Under the pieces are notes generated by a model. It worked only from the letters and a program-made list of their open reading frames with translations, searched no databases and was not told the DNA's origin. A program made the position numbers and the translations under genes. Shown in pieces: positions 27,025 through 34,802 of a DNA stretch of 64,000 nucleotides; positions within the stretch are counted from its first letter, which is position 1; every line of letters begins with the position of its first letter. This DNA comes from Chitinophaga oryzae. GTDB lineage: Bacteria > Bacteroidota > Bacteroidia > Chitinophagales > Chitinophagaceae. Location of the stretch: the NCBI RefSeq assembly GCF_012516375.2, contig NZ_CP051204.2, forward strand, positions 1,860,001 to 1,924,000, read 5' to 3'.

Positions 27025-28527
27025 ATGAAGTTTAAATCACTGCTAGCCAAACCATTTGCTTCTATTGTGCACAACAAGATCAGGAAGGAGATGCTCAGGG
27101 CGGTGGAAGACCAGGAGGCTATCCTGGAGGAACTGATAAAGACAGGCAAAAAGACGGAGTTCGGAAATGACCATAAGCTGGATGCAGTACGTACCTACGA
27201 AGAGTTCAAACAAGCTGTGCCAATAAGGGATTACGAACAGTTTAAACCTTACATAGAGCGGATCAAGGAGGGGAGGCAGAATGTGTTGTGGAAGGGGCAG
27301 CCTATTTACCTGGCTAAAACTTCCGGTACCACCAGCGGTATTAAATACATCCCTATTTCCAGAGATTCTATTTCCAATCATATAGATACCGCCCGTAATG
27401 CCCTCCTTAATTATATGGGGGAAACCGGCAATACGGCTTTTGCTGACGGGAAAATGATCTTCCTGTCCGGCTCCCCTGAGCTGGAAAGGGTGGGCGGCAT
27501 CCCTACCGGCAGGCTCAGCGGTATCGTGAATCACCATATCCCCCGTTATCTGCGTACCAATCAATTGCCTTCATATGAGACAAATTGCATAGATGATTGG
27601 GAAACCAAGCTGGACAGGATCGTGGAGGAAACGATCAACCAGGACATGACGCTGATCAGCGGCATACCGCCGTGGGTACAGATGTATTTTGACCGGTTGA
27701 TGGAACGTACCGATGGTAAAAAGATCAAAGAGATATTTAAAAATTTTGATGTGATGGTATATGGCGGGGTGAATTTTGAGCCTTACCGCGCCAAACTGAT
27801 GGCCTCTATCGGTCATCCTATCCATACGGTAGAGACGTTTCCGGCATCTGAAGGCTTTTTTGCCTTCCAGGATTCGCAGGAGCAGGAAGGGCTGTTGCTG
27901 AACACCAACTCCGGCATTTTCTACGAGTTTATCCCGGCACAGGAAATTTTTAATGAAAATCCGACCCGACTGTCGCTCAAAGATGTGCAAACCGGTGTAA
28001 ATTACGCTATGATCATCAACAACAACGCCGGATTATGGGGATACAACCTCGGTGACACCGTGAAGTTTATTTCCACCAATCCGTACCGTTTGCTGGTGAC
28101 CGGCAGGATCAAACATTTTATATCCGCCTTCGGAGAGCACGTGATCGGCGAGGAAGTGGAATACAGCCTGATGAAAGCCGCCGCCGAGGAAAATGTGCAG
28201 ATCACGGAATTTACCGTGGCCCCGATGGTGCAGACCAACGGCGAACTGCCTTACCACGAGTGGTTTGTGGAGTTTGAAAATGCCCCGAAAGACCTGCAGG
28301 CTTTTGCCATGAAAGTAGACCATAACCTGCGTCAGAAGAACATTTATTACAATGACCTTTTGACCGGCAATATTTTACAACCCCTGAAAATAAGGACCGT
28401 ACGTAAACAGGGCTTCATCGATTACATGAAGGCTATTGGAAAACTGGGGGGCCAGAACAAAGTGCCCCGTCTGAGCAATGACAGAAAGCTGGCCGATGAG
28501 CTGACAAAATATGTGCAGCCATCCTGA
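27025..28527 (+). CDS. GH3 auxin-responsive promoter family protein
   Basis: This 500-residue protein belongs to the GH3 family of acyl-adenylate-forming enzymes. The plant members conjugate amino acids to hormones such as auxin and jasmonate. The ATP-binding motif is clear: KTSGTTSG, with TSGTTSG at residues 99-105, followed by KYIPISRDS. The second region YGGVNFEPY and the hinge YNLGDTVKFIS are also present. The length is near that of other bacterial homologues and slightly below plant ones. The bacterial substrate is not established. It lies 63 bases before dxr, with no terminator between, so the two may be cotranscribed. Confidence 0.9.
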   Translation: MKFKSLLAKPFASIVHNKIRKEMLRAVEDQEAILEELIKTGKKTEFGNDHKLDAVRTYEEFKQAVPIRDYEQFKPYIERIKEGRQNVLWKGQPIYLAKTSGTTSGIKYIPISRDSISNHIDTARNALLNYMGETGNTAFADGKMIFLSGSPELERVGGIPTGRLSGIVNHHIPRYLRTNQLPSYETNCIDDWETKLDRIVEETINQDMTLISGIPPWVQMYFDRLMERTDGKKIKEIFKNFDVMVYGGVNFEPYRAKLMASIGHPIHTVETFPASEGFFAFQDSQEQEGLLLNTNSGIFYEFIPAQEIFNENPTRLSLKDVQTGVNYAMIINNNAGLWGYNLGDTVKFISTNPYRLLVTGRIKHFISAFGEHVIGEEVEYSLMKAAAEENVQITEFTVAPMVQTNGELPYHEWFVEFENAPKDLQAFAMKVDHNLRQKNIYYNDLLTGNILQPLKIRTVRKQGFIDYMKAIGKLGGQNKVPRLSNDRKLADELTKYVQPS

Positions 28528-28590
28528 AAGGTGTGACCACTGTAGCAGCGTTCACATCACTGTGAAAGATTAACAAAGTAAATCACCGTA

Positions 28591-29757
28591 ATGAATAAAC
28601 GAAAAATTGCCATCTTCGGGTCCACCGGATCCATTGGTATACAGGCACTGGAGGTGATAGCAGCGCACCCCGACCGGTTTAGTGTAGAAGTGCTGACTGC
28701 ACAACAGAATGCCGACCTCCTGATAGAGCAGGCGTTGAAATTCAAGCCCAACGCGGTTGTTATCGGCAGCGAGGAAAAATACAAACAGGTAAAAGACGTA
28801 TTGTTTGACAAAGGCATTAAGGTATTTGCCGGCGCCAAAGCCATGGTGGAAGTAGCTTCCTGGAGCTCTATAGACATGGTGCTGGCCGCTATCATGGGTT
28901 TTGCCGGACTGGCGCCCACCTTGTCCGCCATTGAGCAGGGTACGCCGGTAGCACTGGCCAACAAGGAAACCCTTGTGGTGGCCGGTGATATCGTGATGGC
29001 CACCGCCCGCAGGAAGAACGTACCGGTGATACCGGTAGATTCGGAGCATTCCGCTATTTTCCAGTGCCTGGTAGGCGAGCCCTTCAGTAAAGTGGAAAAG
29101 GTGATCCTGACCGCGTCCGGTGGTCCGTTCCTCGGCAAAAAGCCCAATTTCCTGATCAATGTAAAGAAAGATCACGCCCTGCAGCACCCCAACTGGCGGA
29201 TGGGCGCAAAAATAACCATTGACTGCGCCACCCTGATGAACAAAGGGCTGGAAATGATCGAAGCCCGCTGGATGTTTGGCCTGCACCCGGAAAATATCGA
29301 AGTGGTGATTCATCCGCAGTCTATCATCCATTCCATGGTACAGTTCGTAGACGGTTCCCTCAAAGCACAGATGGGCCTGCCCGACATGAAACTGCCCATT
29401 CAGTATGCCCTGGGTTATCCCGACCGCCTGGCCAACGATTTTCCGCGGTTCTCCTTCCGGAACTATTCATCGCTCACATTTGAGCAGCCGGACACCAAGA
29501 CTTTCCGCAACCTCGCCATTGCTATCGACGCCATGCATAAGGGTGGAAACACCGCCTGTGTGATGAACGCCGCCAACGAGGAAGTGGTGCATGCCTTCCT
29601 GCGCAACCGGATCGGGTTCCTGCAGATGACCGAGGTGATTGAGGAGACCATCGCCAAAATCCCGTTTATCGAAGCGCCGACGCTGCATGATTACTACGAA
29701 TGCGACCAGGCTGCACGTGAACACGCTGCAACCCTTATCAATGCTATCGTTATTTAA
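28591..29757 (+). CDS. dxr: 1-deoxy-D-xylulose 5-phosphate reductoisomerase
   Basis: This 388-residue enzyme converts DXP to methylerythritol phosphate with NADPH, the committed step of the MEP isoprenoid pathway. The NADPH loop GSTGSIG lies near the N-terminus, LANKETLV follows at about residue 125, and the metal-binding DSEH at 150-153. NKGLEMIEARWMF is the usual substrate-site segment. The length is normal. The next gene is rseP, a common dxr neighbour in many bacteria. Confidence 0.98.
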   Translation: MNKRKIAIFGSTGSIGIQALEVIAAHPDRFSVEVLTAQQNADLLIEQALKFKPNAVVIGSEEKYKQVKDVLFDKGIKVFAGAKAMVEVASWSSIDMVLAAIMGFAGLAPTLSAIEQGTPVALANKETLVVAGDIVMATARRKNVPVIPVDSEHSAIFQCLVGEPFSKVEKVILTASGGPFLGKKPNFLINVKKDHALQHPNWRMGAKITIDCATLMNKGLEMIEARWMFGLHPENIEVVIHPQSIIHSMVQFVDGSLKAQMGLPDMKLPIQYALGYPDRLANDFPRFSFRNYSSLTFEQPDTKTFRNLAIAIDAMHKGGNTACVMNAANEEVVHAFLRNRIGFLQMTEVIEETIAKIPFIEAPTLHDYYECDQAAREHAATLINAIVI

Positions 29758-29780
29758 AATAACCGTTGAAAATTAACAAA

Positions 29781-29788
29781 TAGTTTTG
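29781..29788 (+). promoter_or_regulatory. -7 box possibly serving rseP
   Basis: TAGTTTTG matches TAnnTTTG in the 85-bp gap between dxr and rseP. No TTTG lies at the proper -33 distance, so rseP may also be read from upstream. Confidence 0.3.
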
Positions 29789-29842
29789 CCGGAATATCTG
29801 TTAAATCCGATATCTTGGGCAGATTAAAGCAGAAACAAGTAA

Positions 29843-31189
29843 ATGACAACAGAGGTAATATTGGTGAAAGCCGGACAGTTGTTACTGTCACTCTCTATAC
29901 TGGTCGTATTGCACGAGTTAGGCCACTTTATCCCCGCCAAATTGTTTAAAACAAGGGTAGAAAAGTTCTACCTTTTCTTCGACCCCTGGTTTTCACTCTT
30001 TAAAATCAAAAAGGGAGAAACAGAATATGGTATCGGCTGGTTGCCGCTTGGAGGATATGTGAAGATATCCGGGATGATAGACGAGAGCATGGACAAAGAT
30101 GCCATGGCCCTTCCCCCGCAGCCATATGAGTTCAGGTCCAAACCGGCCTGGCAGCGGCTGATCATTATGATCGGCGGCGTTACGGTGAACGTGTTGCTGG
30201 CCTTCTTTATCTATGCGATGATCCTGTGGCACTGGGGTGAAAAATACCTGCCTACCGACGCCGTGAAATACGGCATCGCCGTGGATTCCCTCGGACAGAG
30301 CATCGGTCTGCGTGACGGCGACAAGATCATCGGCGTAAACCATCAGAAAATAGAGCAGTTCAACGCTATCACCGCCCAGGTGATCCTGCAGGAAGCCAAA
30401 AGCATTGAAGTGGTGCGTGACGGCCAGGAGCAGAGCATCGCTATCCCTGATGGATTTATCCGTGCGCTGCTGAAGCAGAAAGAACCTTTCGCCTACATCC
30501 GCGTGCCCTATTACGTTGACCGTTTTGAAAAAGGCTCTATCGCTGAAAAAAGCGGCCTCTTTAAGCCCGGAGACCAGATGTTGTCTATCAACGGACTGTC
30601 CGTGCCTTATTTCTCTGACTTCGCCAAAGAGCTGCGCAAGCATAAAAACGAAAAGGTGAATATCGGTGTGCTGAGAGGCCAGGACTCCGTGGTGATACCC
30701 ATCCAGCTGGATGACAAGGCTAAGCTGGGCATCTACCCGCAGGACCCGGAGAAATTCTTTTCGTTTAAAACCAAAACATATACCCTGCTGGAGGCTATCC
30801 CCGCCGGTTTTAAAATGAGCGTGGACAAGCTGGTGAAATACGTACAGCAGCTGCGGCTGATCTTCGTTTCCAAAGAGGTGAAGGTGAGCGAGTCGCTGGG
30901 CGGGTTTATGAGCATCGGCAACCTGTTCCCCGAAGCATGGGACTGGCTGACCTTCTGGGAGATGACCGCTTTCCTTTCCATCATCCTGGCGTTTATGAAC
31001 ATCCTGCCTATCCCGGCGCTGGACGGCGGGCATGTGCTGTTCCTCCTGTACGAGATCATCACCGGCCGCAAGCCCAGCGAGAAATTCCTGGAATACGCGC
31101 AGATTGCCGGTATGATCATCCTGTTCGGCCTGCTGCTGCTGGCCAACGGTCTGGATTTCTGGCGGCATATTATCAGTAAGTGGTTCTAA
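29843..31189 (+). CDS. rseP: Site-2 intramembrane metalloprotease RseP
   Basis: This 448-residue membrane zinc protease has HELGH at residues 24-28 in the first helix and the third ligand Asp394 in NILPIPALDGGH near the C-terminus. Between them lie PDZ segments (IGLRDGDKIIGVNHQKIEQF and KSGLFKPGDQMLSINGL). The family cuts anti-sigma factors and signal-peptide remnants within the inner membrane. Two FecR anti-sigma factors are encoded at 48-57 kb and could be substrates; this is inference. It follows dxr, as in many genomes, and ends at a clear terminator. Confidence 0.96.
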   Translation: MTTEVILVKAGQLLLSLSILVVLHELGHFIPAKLFKTRVEKFYLFFDPWFSLFKIKKGETEYGIGWLPLGGYVKISGMIDESMDKDAMALPPQPYEFRSKPAWQRLIIMIGGVTVNVLLAFFIYAMILWHWGEKYLPTDAVKYGIAVDSLGQSIGLRDGDKIIGVNHQKIEQFNAITAQVILQEAKSIEVVRDGQEQSIAIPDGFIRALLKQKEPFAYIRVPYYVDRFEKGSIAEKSGLFKPGDQMLSINGLSVPYFSDFAKELRKHKNEKVNIGVLRGQDSVVIPIQLDDKAKLGIYPQDPEKFFSFKTKTYTLLEAIPAGFKMSVDKLVKYVQQLRLIFVSKEVKVSESLGGFMSIGNLFPEAWDWLTFWEMTAFLSIILAFMNILPIPALDGGHVLFLLYEIITGRKPSEKFLEYAQIAGMIILFGLLLLANGLDFWRHIISKWF

Positions 31190-31212
31190 ATCACTTGATT
31201 TTTATAAAGGAT

Positions 31213-31247
31213 ATGGATTACGGGATTTCCGTAATCCATATTTTTTT
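31213..31247 (+). terminator. rseP terminator
   Basis: Perfect 11-bp stem ATGGATTACGG / CCGTAATCCAT with loop GATTT and a T7 tract at 31241-31247, 23 bases after the rseP stop. Confidence 0.93.
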
Positions 31248-31249
31248 CG

Positions 31250-31257
31250 TATATTTG
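31250..31257 (+). promoter_or_regulatory. -7 promoter box of ssrA
   Basis: TATATTTG matches TAnnTTTG, 12 bases before the mature tmRNA 5' end. The -33 position reads TTTC and falls in the loop and right arm of the rseP terminator hairpin. Confidence 0.55.
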
Positions 31258-31269
31258 TCGTCTGAAATC

Positions 31270-31640
31270 GGGGATGCCTGGTTTTGACAGCATAGGTCTT
31301 TGAAAGTGTAAGCATGTCGTGCGTTGGATAATTAGCACGTTAATCTGAATATTCAAACTTTAATTGGCGAATCTAACTACGCCATGGCTGCCTAATCAGC
31401 GATTAGACACCCATTATAGCCGCCCGGAGTTGTCGCCTTATGCGACTCCCGCCGCTGAATCATCAAACCCATAGGGATAGGTGCTCATGGTTTCTGTGAG
31501 TGAGCACTGAAGCTAAACGGATAAGGACAAGGTTGGTTCGTTGCGCCCCTGCCAAGTCCCGACAAACCAATGCGTAAATAAGCATGTAGAAAGCTTTTGA
31601 GGAATATGTTTGGACGCGGGTTCGATTCCCGCCATCTCCA
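31270..31640 (+). ncRNA. ssrA: Transfer-messenger RNA (tmRNA)
   Basis: The 5' end GGGGATGCCTGGTTTTGAC and the 3' end GCGGGTTCGATTCCCGCCATCTCCA form the alanine-tRNA-like domain. GGGGAUG pairs with CAUCUCC (one G-U), and the T-loop TTCGATTC is intact. The tag frame at 31366-31395 reads GGC GAA TCT AAC TAC GCC ATG GCT GCC TAA, giving GESNYAMAA. tmRNA rescues stalled ribosomes and marks the unfinished protein for proteolysis. The 3' CCA is not fully encoded (the next bases are CAA), so it must be added after processing. The total length of about 371 bases is normal. Confidence 0.97.
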
Positions 31641-31641
31641 C

Positions 31642-31676
31642 AAAGGGGAGCAGTCGGAAGATTGCTCCCCTTTTTT
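31642..31676 (+). terminator. ssrA terminator
   Basis: A 14-bp stem (31642-31655 with 31660-31673, one G-U pair) followed by a T6 tract, directly after the tmRNA 3' end. Confidence 0.93.
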
Positions 31677-31800
31677 ATGTCTTTTAGCGTTTGTATCTGA
31701 GCAAAGTATATTGCAGTTTGATATCCACGATTTAATCATGAGAAAGAGCGTTTAATCTTTATCGTGTTAGTTTCTTAAATTAGGGTATCAATTGTACTGT

Positions 31801-32130
31801 ATGAGCGATTTACAAATGCTAATTAACAAGATCCGGCAGTTCAATCAGGAACGTGACTGGAGCCAGTTCCACAACGCGAAGGACCTGGCACTGGCAATAA
31901 GTATTGAGGCTGCTGAACTGAATGAACTGTTTCTCTGGAAAAAAGCTGAAGAAGCGGATGCTGAAAAAGTAAAGGAGGAATTGGCAGACATCTTTACCTA
32001 TGCGCTGCAGTTAGCAGATAAGTACGGGTTTGATGTCGGTCAGATCGTAGCTGATAAAATTGAAAAGAACGCCTTGAAATACCCTGTGGATAAGGCAAAA
32101 GGTAGTGCTAAGAAATACAACGAGTTATGA
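31801..32130 (+). CDS. MazG-like nucleotide pyrophosphohydrolase
   Basis: This 109-residue protein belongs to the all-alpha NTP pyrophosphatase superfamily (MazG-like / RS21-C6 group). It carries the metal-binding pattern E36-x-x-E39 (SIEAAELNELFLW) followed by E59-E60-x-x-D63 (EELADIFTYALQLADKYG). Members hydrolyse (d)NTPs to monophosphates. They may clean up modified nucleotides or deplete the nucleotide pool. I chose the ATG at 31801 over an upstream TTG. Its stop overlaps the next start as ATGA, so it is translationally coupled to the nuclease-helicase protein. This pairing suggests it is part of one system. The DNA here is AT-richer than the flanks. Confidence 0.88.
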   Translation: MSDLQMLINKIRQFNQERDWSQFHNAKDLALAISIEAAELNELFLWKKAEEADAEKVKEELADIFTYALQLADKYGFDVGQIVADKIEKNALKYPVDKAKGSAKKYNEL

Positions 32131-34328
32131 AAACCCCTCAAGAGTACGCCATTAAGAAGCTTGGCTTTAGCCAGAGCGCAATCAATCAACTTTCTGACGA
32201 TCCCTTTACCGATGAGTTTTGGCCGGTTGTTTATCTATTGAAAGAAAAAGATAAAAAGAACGCTCTTGCCTATGTTGGCGAAACGTATGATGTAGTGACA
32301 AGGTTAACCACTCACTTAGGCCATCCCGAAAAAAGCAAATTACAGGAAGCATATTTAATTTCCGGCGAAAAATTTAATAAATCAGCTACGCTTGATATCG
32401 AAGCATACTGCATTAAGTATTTAGCCGGAGATGGAAAGTACAAGTTACTTAATGGCAATCTGGGTATTTCTGATCATAACTATTATCAGAAGGAGGAATT
32501 GTACTACAAAATTTTTGAGTCCATATGGCAGAAATTTCGCTCATTAGGCATAGCCAGTCAGGAACTAAGTGAAATTAGTAACTCTGCTCTTTTTAAGTAC
32601 TCGCCTTATAAGACATTAGATCCTGAGCAAGCGAAAAGTCTGATAACTATTCTGGAGTCATTATTGGAAGACAAGCATGAAAGGATTGTAATCGAGGGTG
32701 GTGCGGGTTCAGGGAAGACCATACTGGCCGTTTTTCTGTTTAAGCTGTTACATACCGAGAAAGAAGAATTTAATTTTAGTCTTTTTGGTGAGGATGATAT
32801 GAAAATAGCAGAACTGGTAAAACTTCTAAAACAGAAATGGCCCAACCCCCGAATGGCATTGGTTATTCCTGTGGATTCCTTCAGGTCAACGGTTGAGAAG
32901 ATATTCAGGCATGTAGACGGACTAAATGCTGCTATGGTAGTAGGACCTGCGGATCTCGCAAGAAATCGTTATGATATTGTTTTAGTGGATGAGGCACATC
33001 GGCTACGGAGACGAGAGAATTTAGGCAGCTATTTTGGCGGGTTTGACAGAGTTTGCAGTGAGCTGGGCTTCGATAAAATGAAAAATGATGAGTTGGACTG
33101 GGTAATAAAACAATCCAATAGAAGCGTATTCTTTTACGACGAATTTCAATCAATCCGGCCCTCCGATGTACTCCAGGAAAGGTTTGACATGCTGAAGAAT
33201 AATGAAAATGTAAAAACTGCCTATCTGAATTCACAGTTTCGCGTAAAGGGTGGATTAAAGTATGTAAAGTTTATCGACGCTTTACTGACGGTAAAGCCTA
33301 TTGTTAGTAAAAAGGTGAAATGGTTTAAAAAATATGATTTCTGGATTTTTCATGACTTGGAACAGATGATAACTCATGTCAAAGAACATGATAATAAAGG
33401 GAAATTGGCAAGAGTGGTGGCAGGATACGCCTGGCCATGGGCCTCGAAAAAAAACAAAAAAGCCGTTGATATCAAAATTGATAGGTTGGAGTTGAAATGG
33501 AATAGCATCACAAAAGACTGGATTAATTCACCTAATGCGATCAACGAGGTAGGCTGCATTCATACTGTACAGGGATACGATTTAAACTATACTGGTGTGA
33601 TTTTCGGAAATGAGATTGGCTTTGATAAGGAAAGGGGAGAGATAATCATTCGGAAAGATAACTATCATGACAGGAACGGAAAGAATGGAGTTAAGGACCC
33701 GGAACAGTTAAAGAGCTTCATTATTAATATCTACAAAACGCTAATGCTGCGTGGTATTAAAGGCACTTACCTTTATGTCTGTGATGAGGCGCTTCGGGAA
33801 TATTTTACCCGCTATATTCCTTCTTACGAGGAGGTCCTGGCCAATAGCAATTCAGTAGAGAAGGAGCCTGTTCCATTTAAGAACAGCGTCCCACTGATTA
33901 ATTTGAAAGCTGCAGCGGGTGATTTTAGTGAACAGCAGCAATTTGATAATGAGATGGAAAGATACCCGATACCAGATGATGTGAAAATTTCAGATGACCA
34001 TTTTGCTTGCGAAGTGGTGGGAAGATCCATGAATAGACTAATTCCCAATGGTGCCATATGTTTATTTCGCAGATATACGGGAGGTACCAGAAATGGGGAA
34101 GTTGTATTGGTATCTCACACCAGTATACAGGATGCTGATTTCGGCTCAGGTTATACGGTAAAAAAGTACTTCAGTGAGAAAGCACATTATCCTGATGGGA
34201 CCTGGAAGCATAACCGCATTATACTTAAACCTTCTTCCACCATCAAGTCCTACAAGGATATCGTACTTGAAGGAGATGGATTGTCCAGCCTTCAGGTTAT
34301 TGGAATTTTTGAACGGGTTTTAGATTAA
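32127..34328 (+). CDS. GIY-YIG nuclease / DUF2075 helicase / LexA-like S24 fusion protein
   Basis: This 733-residue protein has three recognisable modules. A GIY-YIG-type nuclease is at about 33-112 (VYLL 35-38, YVGET from 49, Arg59, His63, Glu92, Asn111). A DUF2075 superfamily-1 helicase-like ATPase spans about 165-575, with Walker A GGAGSGKT at 191-198, Walker B with DEAH at 288-291, and a later HTVQGYDLNYTGVIFG motif. A LexA/UmuD-like S24 domain at about 590-733 has AAAG with Ala597-Gly598, Ser634 in VGRSM, and a lysine at 679-680. The last layout is that of self-cleaving SOS proteins. It is coupled to the MazG-like gene by an ATGA overlap. A DNA-damage- or invasion-responsive defence role is inferred. 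Confidence 0.85.
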   Translation: MKTPQEYAIKKLGFSQSAINQLSDDPFTDEFWPVVYLLKEKDKKNALAYVGETYDVVTRLTTHLGHPEKSKLQEAYLISGEKFNKSATLDIEAYCIKYLAGDGKYKLLNGNLGISDHNYYQKEELYYKIFESIWQKFRSLGIASQELSEISNSALFKYSPYKTLDPEQAKSLITILESLLEDKHERIVIEGGAGSGKTILAVFLFKLLHTEKEEFNFSLFGEDDMKIAELVKLLKQKWPNPRMALVIPVDSFRSTVEKIFRHVDGLNAAMVVGPADLARNRYDIVLVDEAHRLRRRENLGSYFGGFDRVCSELGFDKMKNDELDWVIKQSNRSVFFYDEFQSIRPSDVLQERFDMLKNNENVKTAYLNSQFRVKGGLKYVKFIDALLTVKPIVSKKVKWFKKYDFWIFHDLEQMITHVKEHDNKGKLARVVAGYAWPWASKKNKKAVDIKIDRLELKWNSITKDWINSPNAINEVGCIHTVQGYDLNYTGVIFGNEIGFDKERGEIIIRKDNYHDRNGKNGVKDPEQLKSFIINIYKTLMLRGIKGTYLYVCDEALREYFTRYIPSYEEVLANSNSVEKEPVPFKNSVPLINLKAAAGDFSEQQQFDNEMERYPIPDDVKISDDHFACEVVGRSMNRLIPNGAICLFRRYTGGTRNGEVVLVSHTSIQDADFGSGYTVKKYFSEKAHYPDGTWKHNRIILKPSSTIKSYKDIVLEGDGLSSLQVIGIFERVLD

Positions 34329-34790
34329 ACATTGTTTCCTCAGCAAATAGGGGAGTGTAAAACAAGCTGTATCAAATAGTATTTTATAATCGTAATTTCA
34401 GTCGATCGCCAAATATAATTGACAACTGTGACACAGTCAGGCTCCAGTTTTGGAGGGACTATGACTATTTCCTCTGAATGTTCCGGGCGGCGAGGTAAAT
34501 TAATTTTAACAGGGCCATACAGAGGTAAAAGTACCTTTGGTTTTGGTTACTTTTTACGCACTTGGCGATGGAAGCCTTTGATAGTAGTGTAGGGTTCGTG
34601 TCTACAACTTTGCATTTCACTTTCTCTGGGAGATATTTATCGTTTTCGTTATGCCTGATCGTATTTCATTACCTGGTATATCAGACAACCTTTACGGGTT
34701 CCCGTATTTTGATGTCTTACGCTTCCAGTACCTTCGAAAGGTACCTGGTTAAAAGCCATGTCCGGCAGTGTCATTTGTGCTGAGACCAGG
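34329..34790. other. Gene-free stretch holding a decayed insertion sequence
   Basis: The region between the fusion gene and the IS3-family element has no intact gene. Most of it is the IS256-type remnant described separately. GGGGAGTGTAAAACAAGCTG at 34350-34369 lies just beyond the transposase stop and could be that element's terminal repeat. Near 34730-34747 there is a small hairpin GTACCTT-CGA-AAGGTAC. Confidence 0.5.
34383..34640 (-). pseudogene. Decayed IS256-family (mutator-type) transposase, C-terminal remnant
   Basis: Read on the minus strand with frameshifts, this stretch gives the typical IS256 C-terminus. Segments in order are KYLPEKVKCKVV, YTTIKGFHRQVRK, VTKTKGTFTS, MALLKLIYLAARNIQRK, then two TAG stops, then SLQNWSLTVSQLSIIFGD and RLKL. 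The known family pattern is (I/V)YTTNxIEGFHRQxRKVTKTKGxF...LLYLAxxNIxxKW...NWxLxxxQLxIxF. At least two frameshifts and two nonsense codons make it a pseudogene. The N-terminal half is missing. Its stop lies close to the end of the helicase gene. Confidence 0.75.
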
Positions 34791-34802
34791 TGAAAGCTTC
34801 CC

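Noticed and set aside
31485..31739. 84-residue minus-strand reading frame containing WRWRESNPRPN
   Set aside because: It is antisense to the tmRNA 3' half. This peptide is a well-known false product of reading tRNA-like 3' ends backwards.
34562..34783. 73-residue plus-strand reading frame
   Set aside because: It is antisense to the IS256-type remnant and the truncated edge. No family or signal is seen.
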